This document shows positions 22,267 to 33,210 of a DNA stretch of 64,000 nt, in pieces. This stretch comes from Anolis sagrei. Taxonomy: Eukaryota > Chordata > Lepidosauria > Squamata > Anolidae. Position numbers and translations under genes: made by a program. The DNA is taken from NCBI RefSeq assembly GCF_037176765.1, contig NC_090021.1:191224378-191288377 (forward strand), given 5' to 3'. Numbering within the stretch: the first letter of the stretch is position 1; every line of letters starts with the position of its first letter. The notes below the pieces were generated by a model, which saw nothing but the letters and a program-made list of their open reading frames with translations, was not told the DNA's origin and did not search any database.

Positions 22267-22898
22267 CTTTTGTTATATTCCACCCTATCTCCCCAAGTGG
22301 ACTCAGGGCAGATTACAACACACTAAAACACATAGTGGCAAACATTCAATGCCTCACCACAAAAACAGACAAGGATACAATTAACAACCCACCCACTCCC
22401 AACACCAATAATATGGCAAGACTGGGATGCTGTGAGGTGGGAGTGAGACTTCAGGATATGCGGAGGAAAGAGAAATGTAATGTAAGAAATAATAAAACAT
22501 ATTTCTGATTTGTTCATCATAAAATCATAAAATGCTGGCATTAGAAGAAACAGCAAGGGCCATCCAACTCAGCCTATTGACATGCAGGAACACTTGTATT
22601 CATATATTATCGAGATCTCTTGCATTCATATATTATCTAGCTAATAAATGGCTCCTTCTGGGATCCAGAACAGACTTGGCTAAAGAGCCTTGAACTCCTC
22701 CCTCTCTGTTCACATGAGAAAACAAATGTTCACAGAGTGTATAAACGAAAGTGAACACTGACTGCCTTTTTCAAGGCACTGGATTTGTTAGCTTTCCTAT
22801 ATTCCTCAGAAGCGAAATCCACTTTGTGGATTGGGAAGTTTCTTTGCAGTAACTACGCATAGAACTACAGCCTTAAAGGGCTGCCCTTCACTCACTTA
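21917..22898. other. intergenic DNA with (AAT)n and a LINE tail scrap
   Basis: (AAT)n at 22228-22266 is followed by CCCAAGTGGACTCAGGGCAG, a LINE 3' end in reverse. The rest is unique. Confidence 0.5.
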
Positions 22899-23199
22899 GG
22901 CCCCTTGTACACAGCTGAATAAAATCCCACATTATCTGATTTGAACTGAAATATATGGCAGCAGGGACTCATATAACCCAGTTCAAATCAGATATTGTGA
23001 GGGCCCTTCCACACAGACCTATATCCCAGAATATCAAGGTAGAAAGTCCCACAATATCTGCTTTGGATTGTATTACCTGAGTCCACACTCAGATAATATG
23101 GGATTTCCTGCCTTGATATTCTAGGATATAGAGCTGTGTGGAAAGGCCCTGAGATTGCCTGCCTTGATATTCCGGGTTATATGGCTGTGTGGAAGGGCC
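22899..23199. mobile_element. Family A MITE inserted into another Family A MITE
   Basis: The outer copy runs 22899-23000 and resumes at 23153. The inner copy 23001-23149 (GGGCCCTTCC...GGCCC) is flanked by TGA on both sides (22998-23000, 23150-23152). Removing inner copy and one TGA restores the family consensus, so the duplication is 3 bp. Confidence 0.85.
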
Positions 23200-24311
23200 T
23201 TTACTTACTTGGGAGCTGGTCCCTTGACACTGACTAGGCCAAAATCCTGCTTCACAGCAGAATTGCTTAACTTAGCAATAAAGGGAGAAGGAGGGTAATT
23301 GGTATGAGGAATGCTTGTAATGTATTCAAGGTGCTTTCTCCTCCAAAAACACCAAAATATCAGTTGCTGAAGTGCCAACATTTTGAAATGAACTTGACAC
23401 TGTTATTTCTTGAGCACTCATATGCTTTTAATTTCTTTGGAGACAAGTCATAGCCATGCTAATCTGGAACATCAGTATGCAAAGGAATCTTGTAGCACCT
23501 TGAGACTAACTGAGAGGAAGAAGTTAGTTCTCTAATGTAGTACAAGAGCCCTCTGTATTCATCATAAAGAAAACATAACCTTGAAACAAGTTTTTCAGGA
23601 ATGCTTCCATCCATTACATATTTCCAGAGAAAAATCTTAAGTAAATTAATATTCATGCAAGGTATCCAGGAGAGTAAAGCAAATGTGATGTACTGGTTGG
23701 AGTGCCACATCCCCCTCAGAGTTGGAATATAAACCTTCTCCTTGGGTGGATTTTCACTGCAGAATTAATTCTTTTTGATACCACTTTAACTATCATTGCT
23801 CAATTCTATGGAGTCATGGGAATTGTAGTTTTAACAAGGCCTTTGGCTTTCTCAACTAAAATGAGCAAACTACAACTTCCAAGATCCCATAGCATTGACC
23901 CATGACAGTTAAAATGGTGTTAAATTGAATTACTTCTACAGGCTGGCTCTACATTGCCCTATATCCCAGGATCCGAACCCAGATTATTTGGCAGTGTAGA
24001 CTCATTTAATCTGGTTCAAATCAGATAATCTGGGATCAGATTCTGAGATATAATGCAGGTTAGATCCAGCCACAGTGTAGTTGCAACCTGAGCACAGTGA
24101 CCTCAGGTAAATAATTCTCAGCCTTTAAAGAAGGCAATAGCACACCCGCTTCTGAACAAATCTGGTCCAGATAAACCTGTGATAGGGATGCCACAAGTTG
24201 AAATAGCCTTGAAAGCACAGGAGTACTCCCTAGGTACTTACTTCTAGGCAAGTGTATAGCACTACCTCTTTAGTCTCCCCCCCCCCCCCCTTTTCATTTC
24301 CATTCAGAGAC
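23200..24311. other. intergenic DNA with MITE pieces
   Basis: Family C palindrome (TGCAGAATTAATTC...GTTAAAATGGTGT) at about 23755-23942 and Family E palindrome (CCCTATATCCCAGGATC) at 23943-24066. The rest is unique. No gene. Confidence 0.5.
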
Positions 24312-24482
24312 AGAGGATGCATCTATATTGCAGAATTAATGGCACCACTTTAAGTGGATTGGCTCAATGCTATCCTTCTCTGCCAAATTGTGCTGATGTC
24401 TCACCAAACTACAAATCCCATGATTCCTTAACATTGAGCCATGGCAGTTAAAGTGGTGTCAAACTGTGTTATTTCTATGGTG
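24312..24482. mobile_element. Family C MITE
   Basis: Palindrome with arms of the type GCACCACTTTAA / GGCAGTTAAAGTGGTGTCAA. Superfamily not determined. Confidence 0.65.
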
Positions 24483-25454
24483 ACGATATTTGACCAGATA
24501 GGGAGATAAAGGTAGAGATAATAGACAAATAAACAAGACCACCCTAAGATGATAAAAAAAATATCCCAAGCAACTGAGAATAAAGTTGTTTTAGTTCTTC
24601 CATACCAACAGGAAATCTCATAGCAAAATAACTCATGTATTCTAGAGTGACTTTAGATATAGGGCAACCTTTTACATGTTTTTCTTGGCAAAATTAATTC
24701 AGAAAGGCCTTACTTTTTCTGAGGCTGAGACCCCCTTCTACACTGCCATATAAAATCCAGGTTGTCTGCTTTGAACTGGATTATATGGCAGTTTAGACTC
24801 ATATAATCAAGTTTAAATTAGATAATGTGGATTAACTGCTTTGATAATCTGGATTATATGGTAGTATAGGAGTGGCCTGAGAGGGAGTATGGCTTGTCCA
24901 AGGTCACCCAGTAAGTTTCAGGGTCGGTGGAATATGGATCCATGTCTCCCAGAATCCTAGTCCTACACTCAAATCACTACATAACTTTGGCTCTCTGCAA
25001 AAGAATGTACTGTGCTTATTACTGTTATTTAGCCCCTATCCAAACAATATTTACTAAGAAACAAATCTGATGAATTTGTCACTTATTTCCAAATGGTGGC
25101 ATGCATTAGTGGAAACATGCACATCCTCTGAGCAACATGTTTCATTGGCTTCAGAGAAGATCACTCCTCTGACATCACCACAATTATTTCCCCTTCAATA
25201 GAGGTTGCAGTCAGCAGCACACAGCAATGAAGACTGCATAGTATTCAGGAGGGTTGACTCCACAATATATGCTGAGGCTTCAGCTGCCAGTCCAAAGGGT
25301 ATGATATCAAAAACCTTCATGTGAAAACATTTTCTACCTAAACCAATGTAGCTAGGTTTCTTTCTATTTAAATAACAGAAATTTGTTATACTAAACAGGA
25401 TAGAGTGGAGACAATTAGTGGACAATAAAGACCAATTCAATGCACACCCTATAC
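24483..25454. other. intergenic DNA, Family E MITE and old SINE scrap
   Basis: Family E palindrome at 24728-24882. A decayed SINE body (CCAAGGTCACCCAGTAAG) lies at about 24890-25000. The rest is unique. Confidence 0.5.
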
Positions 25455-25655
25455 ATATGTATGTGGTTTTAAACCACCTGTCAACATATGGTGACCTGAT
25501 GAATTTCATAAGCATCTTTAGAGGTGGTTTCACTAGTTATTTCCTCTGAAATATCACCTACAGCACTTGATATTCATTGATTGTCTCCCATCTAAGTACT
25601 AACCAGGACTGACTCTGCTTAGCTTCCAAGGTCATTTGGTATCTGATGCCTTCAG
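25455..25655 (-). mobile_element. 5S-rRNA-headed SINE (5S-Sauria type)
   Basis: On the minus strand the head resembles 5S rRNA internal control sequence: GGAAGCTAAGCAGAGTCAG, CTGGTTAGTACTTAGATGGG. It is followed by the body GTGAAACCACCTC...GGTCACCATATGTTGACAGG. It is diverged and not a functional 5S gene. Confidence 0.8.
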
Positions 25656-25764
25656 GGAATTTAGGCCTGTCTCACTCCTACTTTCATTGGATTTAATGCA
25701 GAATGATTAATTATATCAAACCAAGAGATTTAGTAGGTGGTTCAGTTGGAAATAGCAACTGTCT

Positions 25765-25905
25765 TCAAAGGCCTTTCCAGACAGGCCCTATTTCCCAGGA
25801 TTTGATGCCAGGTTTTCTGTTAAACTGGACTCATATAATCCAGTTTAAAGCAGAAAACCTGGGATCAGATTCTGGGATATAGGGCCTGTATGTAAGGGCC
25901 TGAAG
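25765..25905. mobile_element. Family E MITE
   Basis: Palindrome with CCAGACAGGCCCTAT and AACCTGGGATCAGATTC arms. Confidence 0.7.
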
Positions 25906-27103
25906 CCTCCACTAGTAATTTGTTTTGCATATGATTCTGTCTGCTTACTGCATTGTATATGTATGTTTTGGCATGCAGCTTTCCCTTTACTCTATGTTTC
26001 TTGAGGTTTTGGGAGGGGCTACAGTCCACATGGTTAGATCTAAGACTGCTCAGAGCTCAGACTCTATTTTAAACTTCAGACTCCATTAGAGCACAGACTC
26101 CATGAGATACCATGAGACTTTGGACTGTTAACAGCAAACTCATGTTGTTGTTGATTATAAGAAAGACGCCCTGTGTTATCTGCACAGAGAAACTATTTCA
26201 AATCCTATCTGTAATTGGATTTAATAGTTATGTACCTGTATGCTGAATACATGAAGATTGTGAGTAAACCAGGTGTGTTACTTTTAATGAAATCTACCTT
26301 ATGTTTGTCTCTTGAGAGCATGGTGTAGAAACAAGATATTTTATGGGAGAGTAGATACTTTTGGACACCCAAAATAACACTTCTGAAACTCTGCTGTTTT
26401 TGTGCATCGGCAAAACTTTTTTCCTAACAGATCAGAGACCACTAGGCTACCAGTCTAATAACTGAAAAGCCAAATTGCCTTGCACAATTACATGCAGATA
26501 TATACCAATGAAGAGAAGATTTTACTCCAACGAGTTTAGTGGCTCTTCTCTGGAAGATCACACTTTTACAAAAGGTTTTAATTTTCAAATGGTCGTGAAT
26601 GCCATTTTTCTCCAAAAGGCTATGGATATTGTGATTCTCCAAAAGGTTATGATCTCTAAAAGGTCGTGCCTTCCCAAAAGGATCAGAGTTTCAAACAACA
26701 ACTGCTTTGAGGCTTATATCTTATCTTTCCTTCCTTGTGTATGTGTATATATGCATATGAACATTTTCAGTGTACACACCAGCAGAGTGCCCCATTCAGC
26801 TACCAGAAAGAACAGTGACTCATTCTTCAAAGTATTTTTATGGGACTACAGAAGCACAAGCCCTAAACCTCCAATAAATCCTGAGTTAAACAATTCAGAA
26901 ATAAGATCAAGAAAGATTTCTTTGACCCACCTCTGTGTCATTTTGCATTGCTTAACACTAAGAATGTTTGTCAATTGCAAACATAAATTCTTATTCCCAG
27001 CCTAAAGATTGCAAAGGTAAATTATTATCCCCAATCAGGGAATGTGAAGAAGATCCTTTTACTTTCTGATGAAAATAAATAGCAATCATCTCAGTGTTGA
27101 CCA
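25906..27103. other. repeat-poor HOXD12-HOXD13 intergenic island
   Basis: AT-rich, unique, with no recognised repeat or gene. A candidate regulatory stretch, with no motif singled out. Confidence 0.4.
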
Positions 27104-27224
27104 TGGCACTTATACTGTAGAATCAATGCAGTTTGACACCACTTTTAACTGTCCTGACCCAATGCTATGAAATCCTGGAATGTCTCATTGGCTGAGACAC
27201 CAGCACCCTTTGGCAAAAAAAGGC
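27104..27224. mobile_element. Family C MITE, partial
   Basis: TGTAGAATCAATGCAGTTTG left end and first arm only. Confidence 0.55.
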
Positions 27225-27284
27225 TAAAGTCTTGGTTGCTCTGATTTTTCTGGGCTATATGGCCATGTTCTAGAAGCATTCTCT

Positions 27285-27325
27285 CCTGACGTTTCACCTA
27301 CATTTATGGCAGACATCCTCAGAGG
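27285..27325 (-). ncRNA. hammerhead ribozyme motif, core intact
   Basis: Minus strand CTGAGGA (27322-27316), wobble-rich stem II, GAAACGTC, AGG. Confidence 0.45.
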
Positions 27326-27640
27326 TTGAAGGGTCTGTTGGAAGCTAGGCAAGTGGGGTTTATATATCTGTGGGATGTCCAGAGTGTGAGAAAGAACTCT
27401 TGTTTGCTTGAGGCAAGTGTGAAGGTTGCAGTTGGCTACTTTGATTAGCATTAAATGACCTTGCAGCTTCAAAGCCTGGCTGGTTGCTGCCTGGGGAAAT
27501 CCTTTGTTATGAAGTGTTAGCTGGCCCTGATTTCTTGTCTGGAATTCCACTTCTTTTTGAGTGTTACTCTTTATTCACACTTGCCTCAAGCAAACAAGAG
27601 TTCTTTCTCCCATCCTGGACATATATAAACCTCACTTGCC

Positions 27641-28009
27641 TATTCGTTGTATTTGGCCCTGCCCACTTGGTTATTGTTTTGTTATTTATATCTTGTGTTT
27701 ATTTTGTATTATTTTATTTTTATTGTAGTCTATTTGTTGTATTAGTGTATGATTTTATGTTGTATTCTTTTGCCTTATTGTAAATGTTGGGCTTGGCCTC
27801 GGGTTTGCCCGAGTACCCTTGGGGAGATGGAGGTGGGATGTAAATAAAGTATTATTTATTTATTTATTTATTTACAGTATTTTCTCACCCCGAGGGGGAC
27901 TCAAAGCAGTTTACTATTATTATTATTATTATTATTAGTAGTAGTAGTAGTAATAATAGCGGATTATTATTATTATTATTATTAGTATTAGTATTAGTAT
28001 TAGTATTAG
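27641..28009 (+). mobile_element. LINE 3' end with tetra- and trinucleotide tail
   Basis: A GAGTACCCTTGGGGAGATGG then GTAAATAAAGTATTATT type 3' end, shared with 30590-30800, 61440-61560 and 63835-63980, followed by (TTTA)n, (ATT)n and (TTAGTA)n arrays. L2/CR1-like; the exact clade is not resolved. Confidence 0.55.
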
Positions 28010-28035
28010 TGCCTAGTTTCCAACAGACCCCTCAA

Positions 28036-28076
28036 CCTCTGAGGATGCCTTCCATCGATGTGGGTGAAACGTCAGG
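28036..28076 (+). ncRNA. hammerhead ribozyme motif, core intact, weak stem II
   Basis: CTGAGGA (28039-28045), stem II GCCTTC/GTGGGT with a mismatch, GAAACGTC, AGG. Confidence 0.4.
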
Positions 28077-28165
28077 AGAGAATGCTTCTGGAACATGGCC
28101 ATACAGCCCGGAAAATCACAACAACTCAGTGTTTCTGGCCATGAAAGCCTTCGAGAATACATTGT

Positions 28166-29694
28166 GTGTATGTGTATACATATACACATACAACACAAGG
28201 TAAAACAACAACTTCCATGATCCTGTAGAACTGTGCCACGCCAGCAAAAGTGTCATCAAACGTTATTCCCAACGAGTTCAGTGGCACTTTCCACATATAC
28301 AGATGCCTGCAATGTGTCTTTACTTCAAATGGGAGCTTTTTGTAGAATACAGATACTCATAACTGGGTATTCAGAACATTTATTAAAATTGCCCTATAAA
28401 ATATGGTTCCTCGGAATGCAATTATCCAGAAAACTGGGCTCGAACCCACCCGGCCTCCCTTTACTGACATGTTCTTTCAATTAAGGTTGTCAGAGCCTGT
28501 TCCAACTCCATGCATTTCCCGGCTTTCTCTGGCTCCGAGTCTATACAGCAGTTTGTCCAGCAGATGGCGGTGTTGTTCTACCCAAGACACCACCAAGTGC
28601 GCCTAGTTCACAACTACGATGGCCGCCCTTTGTGTAGTAAAAATTACCCCCAGTCAAGAATTGTGGGGAAATTACTCTGCATTCCCAGGGGTATTTTTCC
28701 TTTGCTGTTGTTCCCAGTGTTTAGGTGCTAATAGGTAAAAAATACCGCAGAAACTGAAAAAAATGGTGATCAGTAAAGAAACGCAGGAAAGGTGAAGGAA
28801 CTAGGTCCATTAGAAGCCTCTGGTTTGCACCCAAGCGTCATAATCCATGCTTTCTCATCCTGGAATTCTAATTCAATCTCGCATGTGAATGTGTCTGTCT
28901 CCCTCTTCCTTGTTTCAAGCTTTATTTGTGAGCAAAGATGGTCAAGGGTCGGAGACTCTTACAGGTTGTGGAGTCAGCAAGTTTCAAGTTCATGGCAGGG
29001 TGACTTTGTTCCCTTACATTCCCTCTTTCCCTCCCTTTCCCCCCTTCCTTTCTTCCTCTCTCTCTTTTTCCCTTCCCTCCTTTTTCTCCACCCTCTCTTA
29101 TTCCCTCCTTCCCTCCACTCCTTCCTTCCTTTGAGATGCTGTTGGTTTATTACAACTATAGTAAGCTCACTGAATTTATTCTTCGACTCAGCTCTTAGCT
29201 TACACTTTTTTCTTATTGAATGGATCTAACTCTAGCCAAGGACTAGCCATCGCCTTTAGGCCCGAGGCGAATATAAACTTTTGCTTCTTTATATCGAAGC
29301 CGTCTGGAGCCTTTTTGCAGGGTGAGCCTTGAGTAAGTGCTTTCAGGAGGGCAACTGCAGTTCATATTTCAGTCACGTGTCTCATTCCCTTTCTCTTCCC
29401 CTCCCTCCTTCTCTGACTCCCCTCCACACAGAAGGAAAACTATACCCAGTAAACTAAACTTTCTCTTGCTTTTAATGAAGCCTCCCTCACTGGGAATGTG
29501 GTCTGAACAAGCTGGATACATTTTTAAAAGAGAGGGAGATACCATTTGAACAGCATATTTGTTTAATGTGAAAACGTTAGCAATATTTATTTTCTGAACT
29601 CTTGATTTAGAATGGTTGTTGTTGTCTTTTTAAAAAACTAGAATGGAGCATCCCAAGATAAAAGCAGTACAGAAGGGGTAGAAAACTATTATCT
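28166..29694. other. repeat-free HOXD12-HOXD13 intergenic island
   Basis: The longest stretch between HOXD12 and HOXD13 with no recognisable transposon. It holds a strong CTCF-like site (28558-28573) and a YY1-like ACGATGGCCGCC just after it. Pyrimidine-rich at 29010-29130. No gene. Confidence 0.5.
28558..28573 (+). promoter_or_regulatory. candidate CTCF site, rightward
   Basis: CCAGCAGATGGCGGTG matches CCASYAGRKGGCRS at all 14 core positions. It points towards HOXD13/EVX2. Confidence 0.6.
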
Positions 29695-29998
29695 ACTAGC
29701 CATTCCCTGCCACGCCGTGCTGTGGCCCAGTCTGTGTATATGTGTTTTCTGTGTATGTGTGTGTGTTTATATTTATGTATATGTGTATATATGTCTGTTT
29801 ACGCATGCGTTGTAATGTATTTTTGGGGATATTTTTGGCCTTTAAAGTCTCTTACACTGTGTTTTTCAGTGTTTTTATGAGTGATGGTCACTCATTGGCC
29901 TATTAGGGATATTGTGTCCAAATTTGGTGTCAGTTCATCCAGTGGTTTTTGAGTTATGTTAATCCACAAACTAACATTACCTTTTTATTTATATAGAT
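29695..29998 (+). mobile_element. unclassified repeat (Family G), copy 1
   Basis: Shares CCCTGCCA, GCTGTGGCCCAGTCTGTGTA, GAGTGATGGTCACTC and GTGGTTTTTGAGTTATGTTA in order with 38617-38960, including a TG/TA-rich centre. Class not determined. Confidence 0.6.
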
Positions 29999-30215
29999 TT
30001 TCACTAGTAATATTAGGAGCCCCCATAGCACAAAGGACTGCTGACCCAAAGGTCGGTGGTTCCAGTAGGGAGTGGGTTGAGCTCCCATGTGTCAGCTCTA
30101 GCTTCCCATGAAGGGACATGAGAGAAGCCCCCCAACAGGATTCTTTGCAGAGGGCCAATTCTCTCATCAGAAGTGGCTTGCAGTTTCTTAAGTCGCTCTG
30201 ACAAGGAAACAAGCA
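29994..30215 (+). mobile_element. tRNA-derived SINE (Family S2)
   Basis: GGAGCCCCCATAGCACAAAG head, body with GACATGAGAGAAGCC, end TGCAGTTTCTTAAGTCGCTC. Same family as 20935 and 34875. Confidence 0.75.
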
Positions 30216-30250
30216 AACAAACTAGTAATTACCTTTGTTGTTGTTGCTGG

Positions 30251-30403
30251 GTTTATACTAGGCATGAGCAAACTTCAGCTATCCAGATATTTTTGGACTT
30301 CAACTCCCGCAATTCTTAATAGCCATTAGGTTGTTAGGAATTGTTGGAGTTGGAGTCCACCAAAACACCTGGAGGGCCAAAGTTTGCCCAGGCCTGTTTA
30401 TAC
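30251..30403. mobile_element. hAT-type MITE (Family H3), exact 8-bp TSD
   Basis: Element 30259-30395, termini TAGGCATGAGCAAACTTC and complement AGGCCTGGGCAAACTTT, flanked by perfect GTTTATAC. Same family as 46025-46523 and 57989-58196. Confidence 0.85.
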
Positions 30404-30529
30404 CCTGGACTTCTTCATAAGAGTTCTGGTTCGTGGACTTCATCCAGGCAGAGGAAGAACTTGGAAGTATCCGAGATTTCAATAATTGTTTTAGGATCCT
30501 GTTATCTTGCATGTGTCTTACACTGCTCT

Positions 30530-30800
30530 TTATGGTTGAGTGCATTTTATAACGTTTTCGTGTATGAGGAAATGTAATTAACATATTTAATTAAAAGCGG
30601 GGTGTAAATAAATATAATAATAATAATAATAATAATAACAACAACAACATTGTCCAATCCAGTTGGGTCTTTGCAATGGTGCCAAAATGCAAACACAGAC
30701 TGAGCGGCCCTCATCCTATTCTTAAGACCTTGAATGTAAACCACCTTGAGTCCCCTCGGGAGATAGGGCGAGATATAAATAAAGTGTTATTATTCTATTC
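30530..30800 (+). mobile_element. LINE 3' end, forward copy
   Basis: Contains TTTTCGTGTATGAGGAA, TTAACATATTTAATTAAAAG, (AAT)n, and CCTTGAGTCCCCTCGGGAGA. The same piece lies inverted at 31300-31610. Confidence 0.55.
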
Positions 30801-31176
30801 TATTTATTTATTTATTATCATAATCCTTCGAGGTGTTTTTCCTTTGTATATTTAAAAGATCTCAGTAGGCTGTAGGAATTAAAACAACCATGTCGACTTG
30901 GCTTCATGCAGGCCCCTTGAACCCAGCTGTTCCAAACGTGTGTCCTAAAAATATGTGGAAGGCGGTTTTTAATTTAGGTTAAGTGGGGAACTACTAGAGG
31001 TTAAAGGGGGGGGGGGGGAGTGTGTGGAAAGAAAAGGAAAATTATCCCTCCAAAATAATGTATCAAACCTTCTGGGAGCATAAGGAAGCAACAGTTACAC
31101 TGGCACATTCACACCTACAATGGATTTGCACACATCCCAGAACTCACATAATGGTGAAAATGGCATAGTGAGAATG
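30801..31176. other. unique intergenic DNA
   Basis: No gene or repeat recognised apart from a G-run near 31010. Confidence 0.4.
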
Positions 31177-31300
31177 AGATTAAAGACCTTCTCAACCTCT
31201 GAGGATGCTTGCCATAGATGCAGGCGAAACGTCAGGAGAAATGCCTCTAGAACATGGCTCTATAGCCCGAAAAAACCCACAAGAACCTAGATTAAAGACC
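31177..31300 (+). mobile_element. single-arm Family B element, 12-bp TSD
   Basis: Element 31189-31288 between perfect AGATTAAAGACC duplications. It is one arm only, almost entirely the ribozyme plus flank. Confidence 0.8.
31196..31236 (+). ncRNA. hammerhead ribozyme motif, core intact
   Basis: CCT, CTGAGGA (31199-31205), stem II GCTTGC/GCAGGC, GAAACGTC, AGG. Confidence 0.6.
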
Positions 31301-31610
31301 CTTTACATTTTGGCACCATTGCAAAGACCCAACGGGATTGGGCAATGCTATTATTATATTTGTATTTGTATTTGTATTTGTATTTGTATTTGTATTTGTA
31401 TTTGTATTTGTATTTGTATTTGTATTTATATTTATATTTATATTTATATTTATATTTATATTTATATTTATATTTATATTTATATTTATATTTATATTTA
31501 TATTTATATTTATATTTATATTTATATTTATTTACATCCCGCTTTAAATTAAATATGTTAATTATACTTCCTCATACACGAAAATATTATAAAATGCACT
31601 CAACCATTCT
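31301..31610 (-). mobile_element. LINE 3' end, inverted copy, with long hexamer array
   Basis: Reverse of 30530-30690 (TTCCTCATACACGAAAATAT, GCACCATTGCAAAGACCCAA). In place of the short (AAT)n it has a TATTTG/TATTTA hexamer array at 31352-31536. Confidence 0.6.
31352..31536. repeat. (TATTTG)n to (TATTTA)n hexamer array
   Basis: About 30 hexamers; the last base of the unit switches from G to A about a third of the way along, with no mixing. Confidence 0.9.
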
Positions 31611-31726
31611 GTCAGATCCTTTGATTGCAAGATCTTTTCCTCAAGGGAAGGTGTGCTTAAAATAGGAACAACTGGGTAAGGCTTTATGAGTGCAATGGCT
31701 GACTATGAAAGCAATGAATAGGACAA

Positions 31727-32005
31727 AGTTTAACTTGTATTGTCGAAGGGTTCCATGGCCGGAATCACTGGTTTGTTGTGAATTTTCCAGGCTGTATGGC
31801 CATGTTCCAGAAGCATTCTCTCCTGACATTTCACCCACCTCTATGGAAGGTATCCTCAGAGGTTGAGGAGTCTGCCTAGTTTCCAACAGACCTCACAACC
31901 TCAGAGGATGCCTGCCATAGATGTAGGTGAAAGGTCAGGAGAGAATGCTTCTGGAACATGACCATTCAGCCCGGAAAACTCACAACAAAACAGAGTTCAA
32001 CTTGT
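31727..32005. mobile_element. Family B element, head-to-head, 12-bp TSD
   Basis: Element 31739-31993; flanks AGTTTAACTTGT and AGTTCAACTTGT differ at one base. Both ribozyme cores are decayed. Confidence 0.75.
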
Positions 32006-32861
32006 TTGTCCCATTGATTTCAAGCTCAGAACCCCGCCTTATTAGTCCAATCCCCAAATATTGTACAGAATTGTCGTCCAAATATGTCCCTTTCACGTTT
32101 TCTTCAATCGGTTGCATTTAAATATATTGTGGAACAGGCCCTTCTTCGACTTCGAGGGCCTACATCCAAGTGATAATCCCAACTAGAGTAGACCTGTCGA
32201 ATCAATGAATCCAGTTATCCGTCAGCCATTGCTTTAATGTGTCTTCAATAGCTGGGGCTAGGAGTTAAAATCAAAGAGGACACAAAGAGCAAAATTACTA
32301 AGGGCACAAGGCAAGCACATTTGTGTCTCACTGGAAACACAAAACAGAGGAGATGCAAATATAGTTGTGAGCTGGAATTTCAATAAATTGTTTTACATTT
32401 TGTATTTCACTGACCATAGGATTGATCCCCCCCCTTTCACTTTATACCTTCACAGGGAATATAGGCTTCACTAAACACATACCCACAGGAAGAATAGGCA
32501 TGCAAAGGCATTGCCCCTTCCATGATAATTCTACCTTTGGAAATACATTTTTTCTTCAGTCTCCACATTGCCAGCATTGCAGGAAGTTAACACTTCAGTT
32601 GGGCATTGAAAAAATATAGTTGAGATATCCAAAGAAAAGAGCCAGGCCAAGTTTCCAAGGAGAAGGGAACACAGCAAATAAAAGTGTTGTAGGTTTGTGG
32701 GTTTGTGGAAGATTGACAACGTCCTCAGTCTCTGGAATGCTAGAAATTTGGAGACTGAAGGAAAATTCATAAGGCGAGGAGAAGACAGGGTGCTTATCAA
32801 TAAGGACAATAGTCTCAATTTGCCTTCCACACCTACACCTCTGTATGTAGTTACTTGGGAC
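32006..32861. other. unique intergenic DNA
   Basis: No gene or recognised repeat. Confidence 0.4.
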
Positions 32862-33017
32862 TAAGGCCCCTTCCACACAGCTGAATAAAATCCCACATTA
32901 TCTACTTTGAACTGGGATATTTGGCCATGTGGACTCAGATAACCCAGTTCCAAGCAGATATTGTTGGATTTTCTGCCTTGATATTCTGGGTTATATGGCT
33001 GTGGGGAAAGGCTCTAA
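32862..33017. mobile_element. Family A MITE with TAA duplication
   Basis: Element 32865-33014 (GGCCCCTTCC...GGAAAGGCTC) with TAA on both sides. Confidence 0.8.
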
Positions 33018-33165
33018 GGTCCCTTATACACTGGTATATAATCCAGATTATCAAATAAAATAATATACTTTGAACTGGATTATATGAGTATACACAGCCA
33101 TATAATCCAGTTCAATGAAGATACTCTGGATTTTATATGGCAGTGTAGAAAGTGGCCCAAACTCC
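33018..33165. mobile_element. Family E/D MITE
   Basis: Palindrome with ATATAATCCAGATTATC and TATAATCCAGTTCA arms. Confidence 0.6.
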
Positions 33166-33210
33166 CTCAAGCTTATGGGGGTGTAGGTCAGAGTAAGCGG
33201 GAAGAGCTTT

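Larger units (their letters stand above)
27225..28165. mobile_element. long Family B element split by a LINE tail
   Basis: The longest Family B member: outer arms at 27225-27345 and 28010-28165, with internal sequence (GAAAGAACTCTTGTTTGCTT and its complement at about 27595) between. A LINE 3' end with microsatellites (about 27641-28009) interrupts it, with TGCCTA on both sides. Both arms carry hammerhead motifs with intact cores. Confidence 0.75.

Noticed and set aside
25455-25655. 5S rRNA gene
   Set aside because: Only part of 5S is present, diverged and fused to a SINE body.
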